Assembly: GCA_039654915.1 (NCBI GenBank)
Contig: CM077593.1
Coordinates: forward strand, 116,925,413-116,989,412
DNA from: Aquilaria yunnanensis
Lineage: Eukaryota > Streptophyta > Magnoliopsida > Malvales > Thymelaeaceae
Direction of reading: 5' to 3'
Length of the DNA: 64,000 nt
Below, piece after piece: positions 11,102 through 22,429 of the stretch. The position numbers and the translations under genes were made by a program. Position 1 is the stretch's first letter, and each line of letters opens with the position of its first letter. The notes under the pieces were generated by a model. The model made no database searches. It had not been told where the DNA came from and was given only the letters and a program-made list of their open reading frames with translations.

Positions 11102-14100
11102 TTTGGAAAGCTTTCGATTATAACAGGCAGTTCTATCGCCTCCCAATTGTTCAGCACATCCCGTGGGCCACAAGGTTGAACAAGCTCCTCCTCTTCAGGT
11201 GAATCGCTGATGATTGCCTGAATAGAAAGACTTTCAAAAGACTTGTTGATGTTGATAGTCAGTTTGCCTTCATTGTCATTTTTTGGAATGAGACCACCAC
11301 TCACGAACGTTTCGGTGATTTCAGGGATATCCAGATTTCTTTCCTGGAGAGGATGCCCCGTTAATCGTGCAATCCTCTTTTCTCTCTTTTCAGCTATTGC
11401 CTTCATTTTATCATGTCTTGTCGGTGTGAAGCCTAGGCCGTATTTCCCTTCATTTGTGGTGATTTTCAATGGTTCTGTGATTCCTTGTAAATCTTGTCCC
11501 AGTCCTAACCCCGGTGAGTATCCTCCTTTTATCATGAGTTTGGCAACCATGCGACTTGTTTTAGAGATGCTAGGAATGGGTTCTTCTCCATATTCGCTGA
11601 CATAAGCAGCATTGACAATCTCAAAAGACCTGAAGGAGCAATCAGGTATATTTTCATTGACTTCGACATATTGAGCATCCGCAGGTCTTGATAGCAGGAT
11701 GTCTTCTTTAGCGAAGACCGTGATTATCTTTCCTTCAATAATGAATTTCATTTTCTGGTGTAATGAAGAAGGAATTGCTCCGGCCATATGGATCCATGGT
11801 CTTCCCAGCAGGCAGGTATAAGATGGACAAATATCCATGACTTGGAATGTGATGTGGAAAAGACAGGGACCAATCCCTATTGGTAGCTCTATTTCTCCAA
11901 CAACATCTCTCTTCGTTCCGTCAAATGCTCGAACAACAATATGACTGTTGTTGAGGTATGATGGGTCTAAACCAATCTTATGTAAGGTTTCGAGTGGCAT
12001 TACATTTAGAGCTGACCCATTGTCGATAAGAACTCTGGCCATAATCCGATCTTTGTATTTAATCGAAATATGCAGAGCCTTAGAGTGACCCCTTCCTTCT
12101 GCTGGTATCTCATCGTCAGTGAATGTGATGAGATTTTGTGCCGTGATGTTGTTGACAAGGTGGTCAAAGTTGTTCACGGAGATATCTTGTTCAACATAAG
12201 CCTTATTCAGGACTTTGAGAAGAGCTTCTCGATGGGCATCAGAACTTAAGAGTAATGAAAGTATGGAGATCTTTGCTGGCAGACGGTTCAACTGCTCCAC
12301 GATACTGTATTCACTTTGCTTTATGAGTTTGAGAAACTCAGTAGCTTGTTCATCTGTTACTGCTCGAGGCATCTCTTGCTCTTTAGATGTGTTAATAGGT
12401 CCATTTGCTGGATCCGTAACATTCTTCTCTTGTTGGAGCTTGTTCATTTGCTCGGGAGAATAACACCGACCGCTTCTAGTCATGCCCCCAACTTCTAACG
12501 GAGTTGATGTGATGTTAGAAGTATAGCCATAGTTCCATGGAACAGTTTTGTCTGATTTATACGGGAATGGCTTTGGAACTTGAATTCTTAAAGGCTTGAG
12601 AGCAGATTTTGATATTGGAATGACTAGTGGTCTTGGCATGATATTGACTTCTTGTTCTTTAATTATCACATTCACGTCATCCTCTTTATCTGACATAAAA
12701 ACGATGATTTGGGAGGAGTCCATAAGACTTTGTAGACTTTTACGGAATTCTGGGCATTCTTGGATAGAATGACTCTTACTGTTATGAAAGTTGCACCACT
12801 CCTCATCCTCGACTTCTTTATTTCCAGAAGACTTTCCTATGATAATCCCTTCTTTCACAAGGCATGAATATACATGCTTAAGAGGGGTTATGATATCATT
12901 GACTGTTTTCTTCATCGGCCAGTATTCTTCCATCATATTGACTGGTTTGGCTTGATGAGGAGGCAATGGATTATGAGTGACGTTTGGTTCATCGGAAAAG
13001 TCCAACCACTTTGACTCAATTAATTGTTGGACTATACGCTTCAATGCTATGCAATTTTCCAGTCCGTGGCCCACGGTACCATCATGATATGGGCAATTTA
13101 TGTTAGGGTCATACCACCTTGGATACGGGGGTTCCAATGGCCTTGTAGGGATTGGGCGAATAAGTTGACTTTCGATGAGTTTTGGATACAGCTCAGTGTA
13201 AGTCATGGGAATTGGTGCGAAGATTTCTCTTGGTCTTGGTGCAGGTACTGGAGGAGTTGGAACAGGTGGCCGTAACTGATTAGGTCTGTTGGGAGGATAA
13301 TTGTTGGGTCTATTGGGAAGATAATCATTGGGCCTATTGAGAGGATAATCATTGGGCCTATTGGTAGGATAATAATTGGGCTTATTGGCAGAATAGGATA
13401 GGCGAGGTCCGGTGGCCACAGTGCCCACGAAGGGAATCCCTCTTCCTCTTCCTATTTGTTGTATTTCTTCATCTTTTCTTCTGGAAGGTCCTCCTCTTTT
13501 CATAGGATCGCTAAAGGATTCAGTAATCTTCCCAGTCCTGATACCATGCTCGATCCTTTCTCCAGACATTACTACGTCGGAGAAGTTAGTTGCCGCATTG
13601 CCAATAAGTTTGTCATAATATGGGTATTTCAGTGTCTGGACAAACAAAGTGACCATTTCTCTTTCTGTCATGGGTGGCTGAACCTGTGCAGCTAAGTCCC
13701 TCCACCGCTGCGCATATTCCTTGAAAGTTTCTAGCTTTTTCTTCTCCATGTTTTGGAGAGTTTGGCGATCCGGAGCCAAGTCCATAACGTGTTTATAGTT
13801 GCCGATGAAGGCCTGAGCAAGGTCATTCCAAGTTTTTATGTTCCTTGGACCTTGGCTTAGATACCACTGTAATGCTGATTTTGTGAGACTTTCCTGAAAA
13901 AGTACGATCCACACCTTTTCATCTTTTGTGAGTGGTTGTAGTCTCCTTAGGAACAATGTGATGTGAGTGATGGGATCACTCGTTCCATCGTATTTCATGA
14001 AATCTGGCACCTTAAAATCTGAAGGGATTACGACATCTGGCACTAAGCAGAGGTCATCTACCGAGAGAGATCCGAATATAGTGCCTCCTTCAATGGCTCG

Positions 14101-14409
14101 CAGTCGCTTTTCTATTGTTTCGAGTTTTTGAGATTCTGCTTCTTCTTTTGGTAATGTCTTCTTCTCTTCCTGTACAGTGTCTTGTTTCAGGTGAACACTA
14201 GCAGACGGTCCTGATTCTTGAAACAGGTTTTCTTGGACTGAGACTCGTTGCGGGGTGAATCCCGGGGGATAAGTGGGATCTTGCACTTCTTTGATGGGGA
14301 CTTGAGTTGCTTTCCCTTTGATTAATTCCATCAATTGTCTCATCTGTTCTGACATACTTTCAATCTTGGACTCCATCTCCATGAGACGTCCTTCGGCTTG
14401 TTCTGCCAT
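11098..14409 (-). CDS. gag-pro: Gag-protease polyprotein, element A
   Basis: An intact 1103-aa ORF that differs from B at about seven positions (138, 169, 341, 357, 505, 766, 901). One change is in the NRPN-type proline/asparagine repeats. Capsid region, C-X2-H-X4-H-X4-C finger, D-N-G protease site and G-patch are all present as in B. Confidence 0.93.
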   Translation of the reverse strand: MAEQAEGRLMEMESKIESMSEQMRQLMELIKGKATQVPIKEVQDPTYPPGFTPQRVSVQENLFQESGPSASVHLKQDTVQEEKKTLPKEEAESQKLETIEKRLRAIEGGTIFGSLSVDDLCLVPDVVIPSDFKVPDFMKYDGTSDPITHITLFLRRLQPLTKDEKVWIVLFQESLTKSALQWYLSQGPRNIKTWNDLAQAFIGNYKHVMDLAPDRQTLQNMEKKKLETFKEYAQRWRDLAAQVQPPMTEREMVTLFVQTLKYPYYDKLIGNAATNFSDVVMSGERIEHGIRTGKITESFSDPMKRGGPSRRKDEEIQQIGRGRGIPFVGTVATGPRLSYSANKPNYYPTNRPNDYPLNRPNDYLPNRPNNYPPNRPNQLRPPVPTPPVPAPRPREIFAPIPMTYTELYPKLIESQLIRPIPTRPLEPPYPRWYDPNINCPYHDGTVGHGLENCIALKRIVQQLIESKWLDFSDEPNVTHNPLPPHQAKPVNMMEEYWPMKKTVNDIITPLKHVYSCLVKEGIIIGKSSGNKEVEDEEWCNFHNSKSHSIQECPEFRKSLQSLMDSSQIIVFMSDKEDDVNVIIKEQEVNIMPRPLVIPISKSALKPLRIQVPKPFPYKSDKTVPWNYGYTSNITSTPLEVGGMTRSGRCYSPEQMNKLQQEKNVTDPANGPINTSKEQEMPRAVTDEQATEFLKLIKQSEYSIVEQLNRLPAKISILSLLLSSDAHREALLKVLNKAYVEQDISVNNFDHLVNNITAQNLITFTDDEIPAEGRGHSKALHISIKYKDRIMARVLIDNGSALNVMPLETLHKIGLDPSYLNNSHIVVRAFDGTKRDVVGEIELPIGIGPCLFHITFQVMDICPSYTCLLGRPWIHMAGAIPSSLHQKMKFIIEGKIITVFAKEDILLSRPADAQYVEVNENIPDCSFRSFEIVNAAYVSEYGEEPIPSISKTSRMVAKLMIKGGYSPGLGLGQDLQGITEPLKITTNEGKYGLGFTPTRHDKMKAIAEKREKRIARLTGHPLQERNLDIPEITETFVSGGLIPKNDNEGKLTININKSFESLSIQAIISDSPEEEELVQPCGPRDVLNNWEAIELPVIIESFPK

Positions 14410-14597
14410 TAATCTTGTTTGGAGTCGAGTTGAATATCGGTGTTGAGGTCCAATTTTACCCTTTTAAAGGAATATTTATTTTATTAGATTCTATGTGTGT
14501 ATGATTGATGTGATGGATGCATGCATGAATATTGTAAATACTTGGTGAAAGAAGAACTATAATGGAATTTCTCAATTACATTCAGCAAAAGGTTTGT

Positions 14598-16292
14598 TTA
14601 AAAGAAACGACCCAAAGTACAATACTGCTTTCTGGCCTTAGATATGAACTCCATCATTCTTTGAACATTTACTGATGGAGTAGGACAGCTCAGTTCTTCT
14701 AACTCCTTGGCTTCTTCGCCCATTAGTTGGGCTTGTTCTGTAACTTTTCTGACTTCTACCAAAAATGTTTGCAATTGATCTTGAGAAAATCTGTATTGAT
14801 CTTCCCAGTATCTGACTCTCATCTCTTTTTGATCGGTTTCATCAACCAATTGGGAGATGACTTGTTTTTGGTATTCAACTTTCTCTTCGAGGAGTTGTGT
14901 TTTGTGACCGAGCTGTTGCATGTCAAGGAGCATCCTCTTGTTCTTCTCCTTTTCTTCCTCTAGTTCTTTCTCCAACTCTCTTTTCGCCAATTTTCTGATG
15001 ACCTCTTCAGATAGAACTATTCCTTCCTTCCGGTTATTTCTCCATTCATAATAAGCAGTGGGAGAAATAATAGGCCCCGACTTCAATATGAAAATTCTTT
15101 TCCACGCAACTGAAATACCCATTGCGAGCTTATTTGAATTTGGATCTTCGTGTGAAAATTCCAACTTACTCAGATTATGCGTCATGGGTATAAATTGCAT
15201 GGACCCAAATTGTTTTCGTACTTGAGCTGGGGCATAACTTGTTCCTCCCCATATACCTAAGAGAGGAACCCACGGGCAATTGCCGCATCGGTAGACAACG
15301 CGGGTGGAGGTAGACCAGGGGGCTCTCCATTCAATTTGGAATTCGGTGATGTTCTTGAAATAATCAACCCATGCTTCCTTGCTGTCGTGATGAATGGTTT
15401 CACTTTTCAAAAAGGCTTCGATTGGGATGAAGTCCTTTGAAAAGCGATTTCCAAAATGTTGCTTCTCACAAGGAAGGTGGCTTTTGATCCAAATGTTGAG
15501 GAGATGTGAACATCCTATGAATTTGCCCCCTCTTTGGCGACAAAAGTTTAATGCCCTGATAGTTTCACATAATATTACTGAGGTCGGATTTATTTGAGCA
15601 TTGCAGATTTGCTCAAATAGTGTAATGATGTCTCCTTCAATGAATCCGACGATTCTTGGGAAGACTACCAGGCCATATATCGCCAAGGCGAAAAGCTTGC
15701 GTCGTTGATTTTTCTGAGGGAGAACGTGACTTAATTGTTTTAAGTCGATCCAACTGATAAATTTTCGAGATCCTTTTGTTGCAAACTTGGTTTGAAGACT
15801 GGAAGCTGGCATATCCAATAATTTTGCTAGGGCTCGATGAGGCTCCGTTCTTCTATCATGTTGATAAGTCTCGATTGGATAGTCGGAGGACCAACCCAAG
15901 AGGCTGTTGTATTCTTCAATGGTTGGAACCAGATCCATCTTATCGAAAGAAAAGCATCGATAAAATGGATCCCAAAATTGTATTAGAGCCCGGACAAGTG
16001 ATGCATCAACGGTAACCTTTAGTAGGCAAGTGATGTGACCATATTTTGCCGTAAAAGCTTCCCGATCAGCAGAATTCCAACTATTCCAGACTTGCAATAA
16101 TTCCGTGGTGTCGTTCTGATTTATCCGGACCGATACCTGGTCCTTAAGCTGTACGTGAGAATGGGATGTCAGAGCATCTCCGTGAAGCTTTTGAGCCGTT
16201 TCGGAATATTCCATAGCTTCAGGCTGAGTTTCGATTACCGTGTCATTCCATGATCCAGTAACAGCCGTGGGAAGATAATCGAGAATATCCAT
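14598..16292 (-). CDS. ORF1, DUF7745/plant-mobile-like protein with coiled coil, element A
   Basis: A 564-aa ORF upstream of gag, apparently identical in protein sequence to B ORF1 although the DNA carries at least one silent change. No other ORF of the element is this well conserved between the two copies, which argues that the protein matters. See B ORF1 for domains. Confidence 0.85.
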   Translation of the reverse strand: MDILDYLPTAVTGSWNDTVIETQPEAMEYSETAQKLHGDALTSHSHVQLKDQVSVRINQNDTTELLQVWNSWNSADREAFTAKYGHITCLLKVTVDASLVRALIQFWDPFYRCFSFDKMDLVPTIEEYNSLLGWSSDYPIETYQHDRRTEPHRALAKLLDMPASSLQTKFATKGSRKFISWIDLKQLSHVLPQKNQRRKLFALAIYGLVVFPRIVGFIEGDIITLFEQICNAQINPTSVILCETIRALNFCRQRGGKFIGCSHLLNIWIKSHLPCEKQHFGNRFSKDFIPIEAFLKSETIHHDSKEAWVDYFKNITEFQIEWRAPWSTSTRVVYRCGNCPWVPLLGIWGGTSYAPAQVRKQFGSMQFIPMTHNLSKLEFSHEDPNSNKLAMGISVAWKRIFILKSGPIISPTAYYEWRNNRKEGIVLSEEVIRKLAKRELEKELEEEKEKNKRMLLDMQQLGHKTQLLEEKVEYQKQVISQLVDETDQKEMRVRYWEDQYRFSQDQLQTFLVEVRKVTEQAQLMGEEAKELEELSCPTPSVNVQRMMEFISKARKQYCTLGRFF

Positions 16293-16896
16293 GATAATAG
16301 TTCTTTCACCAAATACTTATCTTTAATGATGAAATGTATATGCCGGAAAAATAAGGAAAAATAGAGTTAGTAAAAAAAATAACACATAGGATCATACAAA
16401 CATATAGATAAAACAAAACCTATGGAAATGGGAACCGAGGTATGGGAAATTCTTAATGGCTGGTTCTAAGGTGGAGTAAGGAATTCTACATGCAGAAGGT
16501 GGTTTATCAAAAAGGCAAGGGATAGTTCCCGAATCCCGTCACTGAATCATAGTGACGGCCCGATTCCTTACCCTCTAGGGTTTATGTAAGGAATGGATTA
16601 ATTCGAGTCGTAGCTTTTCGTGGGCCCATGCAGAGACTAACCGTCTCAGAAGGCAATACACTACTTTGCTACTTTGAAACCGGTGAAGGCTTGGAGACCG
16701 TGGCCTCACAAGGACAGCAACACCAATTCCGCTTAGAAAGAATCGTGTTTGATTTAAGGAAGCTCGGGTATAGAGCTTCATTTTGTGAATGCATTATGCA
16801 TGTTTACTTAAGTAAATATAATATATAAATCCACATAATAGTAAAGCAAAGTAAATAAAAACAAATCAACTTTAGGCTCGACTCACTAACGTCGAC
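16293..16896. other. 5' leader of element A
   Basis: About 600 bases between PBS and ORF1, with no supported gene. It holds a conserved hairpin: an 8-bp stem CCGTCACT (16536-16543) and AGTGACGG (16551-16558) with a 7-nt loop, flanked by complementary GAATC/GATTC. This is a candidate packaging or dimerisation element. Confidence 0.5.
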
Positions 16897-16914
16897 TCCC
16901 CAGCGGAGTCGCCA
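16897..16914 (-). other. Primer-binding site, element A (one mismatch)
   Basis: Sense sequence TGGCGACTCCGCTGGGGA, three bases inside the 5' LTR. It differs from B by one base (CGCT instead of CACT). Tat/Ogre elements typically use a tRNA-Arg type primer; I recall rather than checked this tRNA match. Confidence 0.8.
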
Positions 16915-19289
16915 AGCTGTGGCAACGTCGGGTTTTCTGGAGTCGCCACCAATCGGTTTTCGCTCAGGTCGATTGGATACCTTAAAATATGGTCTGCGAG
17001 AGTTCGGGGATCGGGAGTACGGTTACGCTAAAACAATATTGTTATAGCGCCCAAAATTGGCACCTTAGTTGATTTTAATTTTGTTTTACTTTGCTTAAAA
17101 AAAATTCAGTTAATTTTCAAACTAGAAATTTTAACTGAATTAGTTGAATGCGGATTTTTGGAAATTAATTTGTATAGAATTTTATACTTCCGAACCATGG
17201 ACTCTGCCGAGTCATTTGGACACGGAAGATTTTGATTCCGAACCATGGACTCTGCCGAGTCATTTGGACACGGAATTTGGTGAAATTTTAAACAATTTTA
17301 TCCATATTGTAAAAATATGGATTTTTATCTGTTTATTTAATTTGTTTATTTTAAAAAGTTTGATATTTTCCAAACCGTAGATCCTATCGGATCATCCGGA
17401 TATGGAAATTGATTTATCGTAATTATTTAATTCTTATTATTATGAAATTAATTTTTAAATGGTAATTCTTTTTGTTTATGAATGATTTTTAATACTAACT
17501 AAAAAATTTATCTTTATATTTTTTACTTCTTTTTTTTACTTTCTTTCTTTTTCTTCTTTTTTTACTTATTTTTACTTCTTTTTTTTAATTTCTTTTAATT
17601 TCTTTTCTTTTCTTTCTTTTTTATTCTTTTCTTTCTTTCTTTGCTTTTTCTTTTTCTTTCTTTTATCTTTCTTTTCTTTTTCTTATATTTCCTTTTTTTC
17701 TTTATCTTATCTTTCTTTTATTTTTCTTTCTTATCTTTCTTTTATTTTTCTTGTCTTTTCTTTCTTTCTTTTCTTATCTTATCTTTTCTTTTATATTTTT
17801 TTTATCTTCCTTTTCTTTCTTATCTTTCTTTTATTTTTGTTTCTTATCTTTCTTTTATTTTTCTTATCTTTCTTTTTTTTCTTGTTTACTTTTTTTGTTT
17901 TTCTTGTTTAATGAAAGATATTTATTATTTTAAAGGATTACTCAATTTATAAAAGAATTAAAAAAAAATAATAATTAATTTTTATTTAATAAGAAGTTAA
18001 TTTAAAAGAATTAAAGAGTTTAAAAATAAAAATTTTGATCATGGTACGGGGCGTTGTTACTCAGCCAGACCCTCTTCACCAGGTGAAGCAGCTCAAAAGC
18101 GGGCACGAGACAGTTTCCAGCCAATATACCATGAACTAAAAAAATTTTTATTTTTATTTTTATTTTTTATTATTTTTTTATTATTATTTTTTTTTTATTA
18201 AGAGAATCAAAAATTTTAAACAAAAGAAGAAAATTTTTGATATTTATTTAATTTATTTTTGGAATAAAAGATTATTTAACCGAAAACTTATATGTATTTT
18301 AAAACAAAAGTCTTGATATTTTTATTTTTATATTCTTCTTTGTTTGATGAAAGATTTTTTTTTTAATTTTAATTTATATTTCTGAAAATATATCTAATCA
18401 ATAAGTCAAAAATATTTAAGAGAAAATTCAATTATTTTTGTTTTATTTTTTATTATTTTGAAATTATTTGATTAAGATTTTTATAAAGGAAACAAAAAGT
18501 TATATCTTTTAATAAGTAAAATATTACTGAATAACATATTAACCCAAAATTTTTATTCTTTTCATTCTTTTTATTAATAAAGAAAACTAAAAAAAAATTA
18601 TATTTTTAAAAGAAATAAATAAAATATTATTGAAAAATATTAACTCAAAAATTTTACGCTTTTTATTCTTTTTAATAAAGAAAACTAAAAAAAATTATAT
18701 ATTAATAGATAATTAATATATTAGTCTAAAGTTTTTTTTTTATTTTTTATAAAGAAAAAAAAAATTTATTTATATATTTTATTTTAAAAATATTTCTGAG
18801 CCATGGATCCTGGCGGATCATTTGGTCATGGAGTTTTAATTAAATTTTTTTATTTCATTAATTATTAATTTTAAAGATGTATTAAAAGAATGGTTTTATG
18901 TTTATTTATTTATTTATTTTATTTTTGAATTATTTCATTATGTTTGTTTATTAAAAGGAATAAAAACTTTGTTTCAAAATAAAAAAAAAAGTAATTTTTA
19001 TTAGCCTTTAGAAAATTATTCACATAAAATTCCTTTTTTTATCTTTTAATCATAAAAAAAATTCAATTAATAAAGTGGGGCTTTTTGGCCATCCACTTTA
19101 ATAACACAATAATAATAAAAGTTAGCACAATTAATATAGTTAGATTAGTTGGATTAGTTAGTTAATAACAATAAAAAAGGTTAGTAAAAGTTAGATTAAA
19201 TTAATTAACAACAATAATAAAAATTAGCCAAGTTTAATTAAATTAATGGTTAACAACAATAATAAAAAGTTAGTCAAGTTAATTAAGTT

Positions 19290-19830
19290 AATTAATTACA
19301 ACAAAAATAAAAGTTAGACAATTTAATTAATTTAATTAATTAACAACAATAATAAAAGTTAGCCAAGTTTAATTAAGTTAATTAATTAACAACAATAAAT
19401 AAAAATTAACCAAGTTTAATTAAGTTAATTAATTAACAACAATAAATAAAAGTTAGCCAAGTTTAATTAAGTTAATTAATTAACAACAATAAATAAAAAT
19501 TAGCCAAGTTTAATTAAGTTAATTAATTAACAACAATAAATAAAAGTTAGCCAAGTTTAATTAAGTTAATTAATTAACAACAATAAATAAAAATTAGCCA
19601 AGTTTAATTAAGTTAATTAATTAACAACAATAAATAAAAGTTAGCCAAGTTTAATTAAGTTAATTAATTAACAACAATAAATAAAAATTAGCCAAGTTTA
19701 ATTAAGTTAATTAATTAACAACAATAAATAAAAGTTAGCCAAGTTTAATTAAGTTAATTAATTACAACAAAAATAAAAGTTAGACAATTTAATTAATTAT
19801 TAACAACAATAATAATAAAGGTTAGTAAAA
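19290..19830 (-). repeat. AT-rich ~50-bp tandem repeat inside LTR of element A
   Basis: About ten units of ~51 bp sharing TTAATTAAC, AACAATAAATAAAA and TTAGCCAAG (plus strand), alternating in small variants (AAAATTAGCC / AAAGTTAGCC). B's LTR has more copies (about 38800-39600), which accounts for much of the LTR length difference. Confidence 0.85.
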
Positions 19831-20059
19831 ATTAGCAAGTTAGTTGTTAGTTGCTAATAACAAAAAAAAAAAAAAAGGTTAGTAATAATAACAATAATAA
19901 ACAAATAAATAAACAAGTAAAAAAATAAATGAGTTAGTTAATTAATTTTCTGCAAAGACAAAATAAAAAGGTTAGTGACCTAATAGAAAGAAATTGAAAA
20001 GATGATGGGTGAAACAAGGGTTTACCCTTTTGAATTAAAATTTTGAATTCCTGAGAAAC

Positions 20060-20359
20060 GAGAACGACGACGGCGCGAGGGGGGGAAAAGGGAGGGGCAG
20101 CTGGCGGCACGGCCAGGGGCAGGGGGCGACGGCGTGGGGCACGGGGGGGGGGGGGGCCGGCGGCGAGGGCGGCGCGGCGGCAGGCAGGGGCGGCGCGGCG
20201 GCGGGCAGGGGCGGTGCAAGGGGAAAAAGGAAGGTGAGGCGGGGGGAACGGCGTGGGCGGCTGGCGGCGAGGGCGAGCGCGGCGGCGGCATGTGCGGCGA
20301 GGGGAGGGCACGGCGGCGGCGAACGGCGTAGGGCGGCGGCGGCGGGCGGCGAGGGGCAC

Positions 20360-20406
<47 letters not shown>
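20060..20406 (-). repeat. GC-rich island with (GA)n tract in LTR, element A
   Basis: A (GA)n run of about 42 bases at 20364-20405 followed (in sense) by ~300 bases made almost only of CCG, CCC and GCC words, in an otherwise AT-rich LTR. It lies about 150-500 bases downstream of the TATA box, so in the transcribed leader. Long ORFs across it on both strands result from the lack of A/T. Confidence 0.8.
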
Positions 20407-20409
<3 letters not shown>

Positions 20410-21065
20410 ACAGCAGTGAAAAAAAAATTTTGGCTTTCTGGGGAAGAAGGGAAGAGGGCTGGGGCTAAGGGCTGTAATTTTCTCTTTTTTTTGAAACGGA
20501 GCTCTAAGTTTTTTTGCTATTTTTTTCTGTGTTCAGCACGAAATTTGGGGGGCTATTTATAGAGGAAGTTTAGCTGAACTGTTGATGGATAAATTAATAA
20601 AAAATTTCAAACTTATCTCTTAAATTGGTAAAATGACAGTTTTAGTCCTTTACGTCTCTCAGCCTCTGGATAAGTTCCTGAAGCTTCTGATTTTGACAAT
20701 TTTGTCGTTTTCTGTCAATTTGAGACAAAAACGTCGGCAGGCTCAAAATTTTATGTGACAAACTGCCAAATGCTCCTGAAACTTTCAGAATTTGTCAATT
20801 TTGCCTGAAACTTCTTAATTTTGTCATTTTTACCTCAAACTTTTAAATTTTGTCATTTTTATGGAGTTTTTCTTTTTTTTCTTTCAAACATACACATATA
20901 CACAAATATATCAAATCTTCACAAAACAAAATAAAAATATATTTTAAACTAATTAAAAAAAAATTAGTAATAATAATAACAATAATAATACATTTTTTAT
21001 TTAAATTTTTTTATTTAAATTTTTTTAAAATTATTTTAATGGCCGGACGAAATTGGGTGTCAACA

Positions 21066-21386
21066 ATAGGTTTTGGCATAGCATGACAATGAGAGCAGAG
21101 GGAATCCTTGAAGCCCCCATGACTTGCAAGATTAGCCTTTGCTAGAAGAGTTTTAGATGGGCTTGCAGGGGAAAGCAATCCCACTGGCTACCTTCGGAGC
21201 TCAAGATTATATCTCTATGTCACTATAAAGAAAACCCCAGGCACTGCCTAGCTAAAAAAGCAGAATCAGTGTTGACTTGAGACAAGGAAGAAGGGGATAA
21301 TTGCTTAATCAGATCAATTAATTATGGAGGAAAATGTTGCTGGAGAGTGGACTGGTTCCAACAATTCCTTTGAGGATAAAAAGGTA
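21066..21386. other. Host flank next to element A
   Basis: Less AT-rich than the surroundings. A 20-codon open stretch begins with ATG at 21324 and ends in AAG before GT at 21384, which could be a first exon, but nothing downstream supports a gene. I treat it as unannotated flank. Confidence 0.3.
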
Positions 21387-21621
21387 CTCACTCCGTCCCA
21401 TATTTTTTGCACCATTCACGTTTTACCAATTAATCTATAATTTTTTATTTTAGACATTTTAACATATAAATGAAAAACTTTTATATGTGAATGATAAATC
21501 AAGACCTATAGTTTCTAAATATATATTTTTTAATTTTTTTCTAACAATCAATAATATAAAAAAATTCAAGTCAAACTAACCCAAAAAGTCAAATGGTGCA
21601 AAAAATATGGGACGGAGGGAG
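21387..21621. mobile_element. Stowaway-like MITE (235 bp)
   Basis: Terminal inverted repeats begin CTCACTCCGTCCCATATTTT on the left and mirror as AAAATATGGGACGGAGGGAG on the right, about 33 bp long with few mismatches. A TA duplication flanks both sides (21385-21386, 21622-21623). CTCCNTCCGTCCC termini and TA target sites are the signature of Stowaway (Tc1/mariner) MITEs. Confidence 0.92.
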
Positions 21622-21623
21622 TA

Positions 21624-22429
21624 TTTAACATGGAGGTTAGGGTCTTTTTCAACATTCCCTAAAATTGAGTCTTGGTGAAACTGTGAGTAGGAAGTTGATA
21701 AGTACCTGAAATAAATAGTAGTACTACGTGACCAAACACTAGAGTTCGGAGGCCCAGGTTGTCCCAACATTAATAACAGCTTGTAGGCTGTTCCATTTAT
21801 AGAATGCCGCAAACTTTTGGTGGGTCCACAGGCCCCATCTTTCACCGGCCATTTTTTTAATTCGTCATCCTTTTATTTTTTATTTTATTTCCGCTGAGAA
21901 GCTTTTGTCGTCTTTTTATATTTTTATATTTTTTGTACTCGTAATATAATACTATAAAGTATTAAAATTTTTATACAAAATAAACATCTATGATGTAGAG
22001 TATGGAATCTAATCCGACTCACTCTTACAGTAGCGAATGTTTAATGTAACTACTAGATACTAAAAATTTTGCATAAAAATAAATGAATAAATAAATAAAA
22101 TAAGTTTTTAAAGGGGATAAAAGGGGATAATTTAATAAAGGGTTGGTTTTTTACCTCCATGCTCTATAGGCAACCATGATATGCAAACTAGGCATTAAAC
22201 CAAATCTTTAAGTGCTTTTATATTTTTAATTTTATTTTATATTCGGAAGCTTTATAAGAGAAGAGTTACAAAATATATTAAATCTTGAGTAAGTATTACG
22301 TACACCCGACGAATTTTCATTTTGACCCCACACTTCTAAAACTAGCTATATAATTTCTGCACATTATGGATGAAATTTGGGGTTGAGACTTGGGCGAAGT
22401 GGTAAGCGCGCGTTGTGGTAATAATACAA
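21624..22429. other. Host intergenic DNA, no gene seen
   Basis: AT-rich. At about 22385-22430 there is a GCGAAGTGGTAAGCGCGCG stretch resembling the start of a tRNA-derived SINE, without a convincing B box. Nothing else can be supported. Confidence 0.4.

Larger units (their letters stand above)
1..21065 (-). mobile_element. Element A: giant Tat/Ogre-like LTR retrotransposon, 3' end cut off by window edge
   Basis: Same gene order as element B but on the minus strand: 5' LTR 16918-21065, PBS, ORF1, gag-pro, intron, pol, four CRP genes, LOG, tandem repeats. Position 1 matches, in reverse complement, the segment of B that lies about 55 bases before B's 3' LTR, so only the polypurine tract and 3' LTR are missing. 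Proteins are about 99% identical to B (7 differences in 1103 residues for Gag-pro, 6 in 1132 for Pol, counted by eye). The outer 5' end is TGTTGACACC, followed outward by host sequence starting ATAGG at 21066. That pentamer should be the target duplication, but the partner lies outside the window. Confidence 0.95.
16918..21065 (-). mobile_element. 5' LTR of element A (4148 bp)
   Basis: Begins TGTTGACACC (sense) and ends TTGCCACA, next to the PBS. U3 and the 3' part match the B LTR closely. The CCG-rich island (plus strand about 20060-20360) and the AT-rich 50-bp repeats differ in sequence and copy number. TATAAATA is at 20554-20561 on the minus strand. Four hairpin modules lie at 17188-17227, 17236-17275, 17367-17408 and about 18794-18832. 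A long pyrimidine tract occupies 17510-17910. Confidence 0.92.

Noticed and set aside
21324..21383. Possible first exon of 20 codons followed by GT
   Set aside because: No downstream exon with matching frame or known protein similarity; a chance open stretch is as likely.
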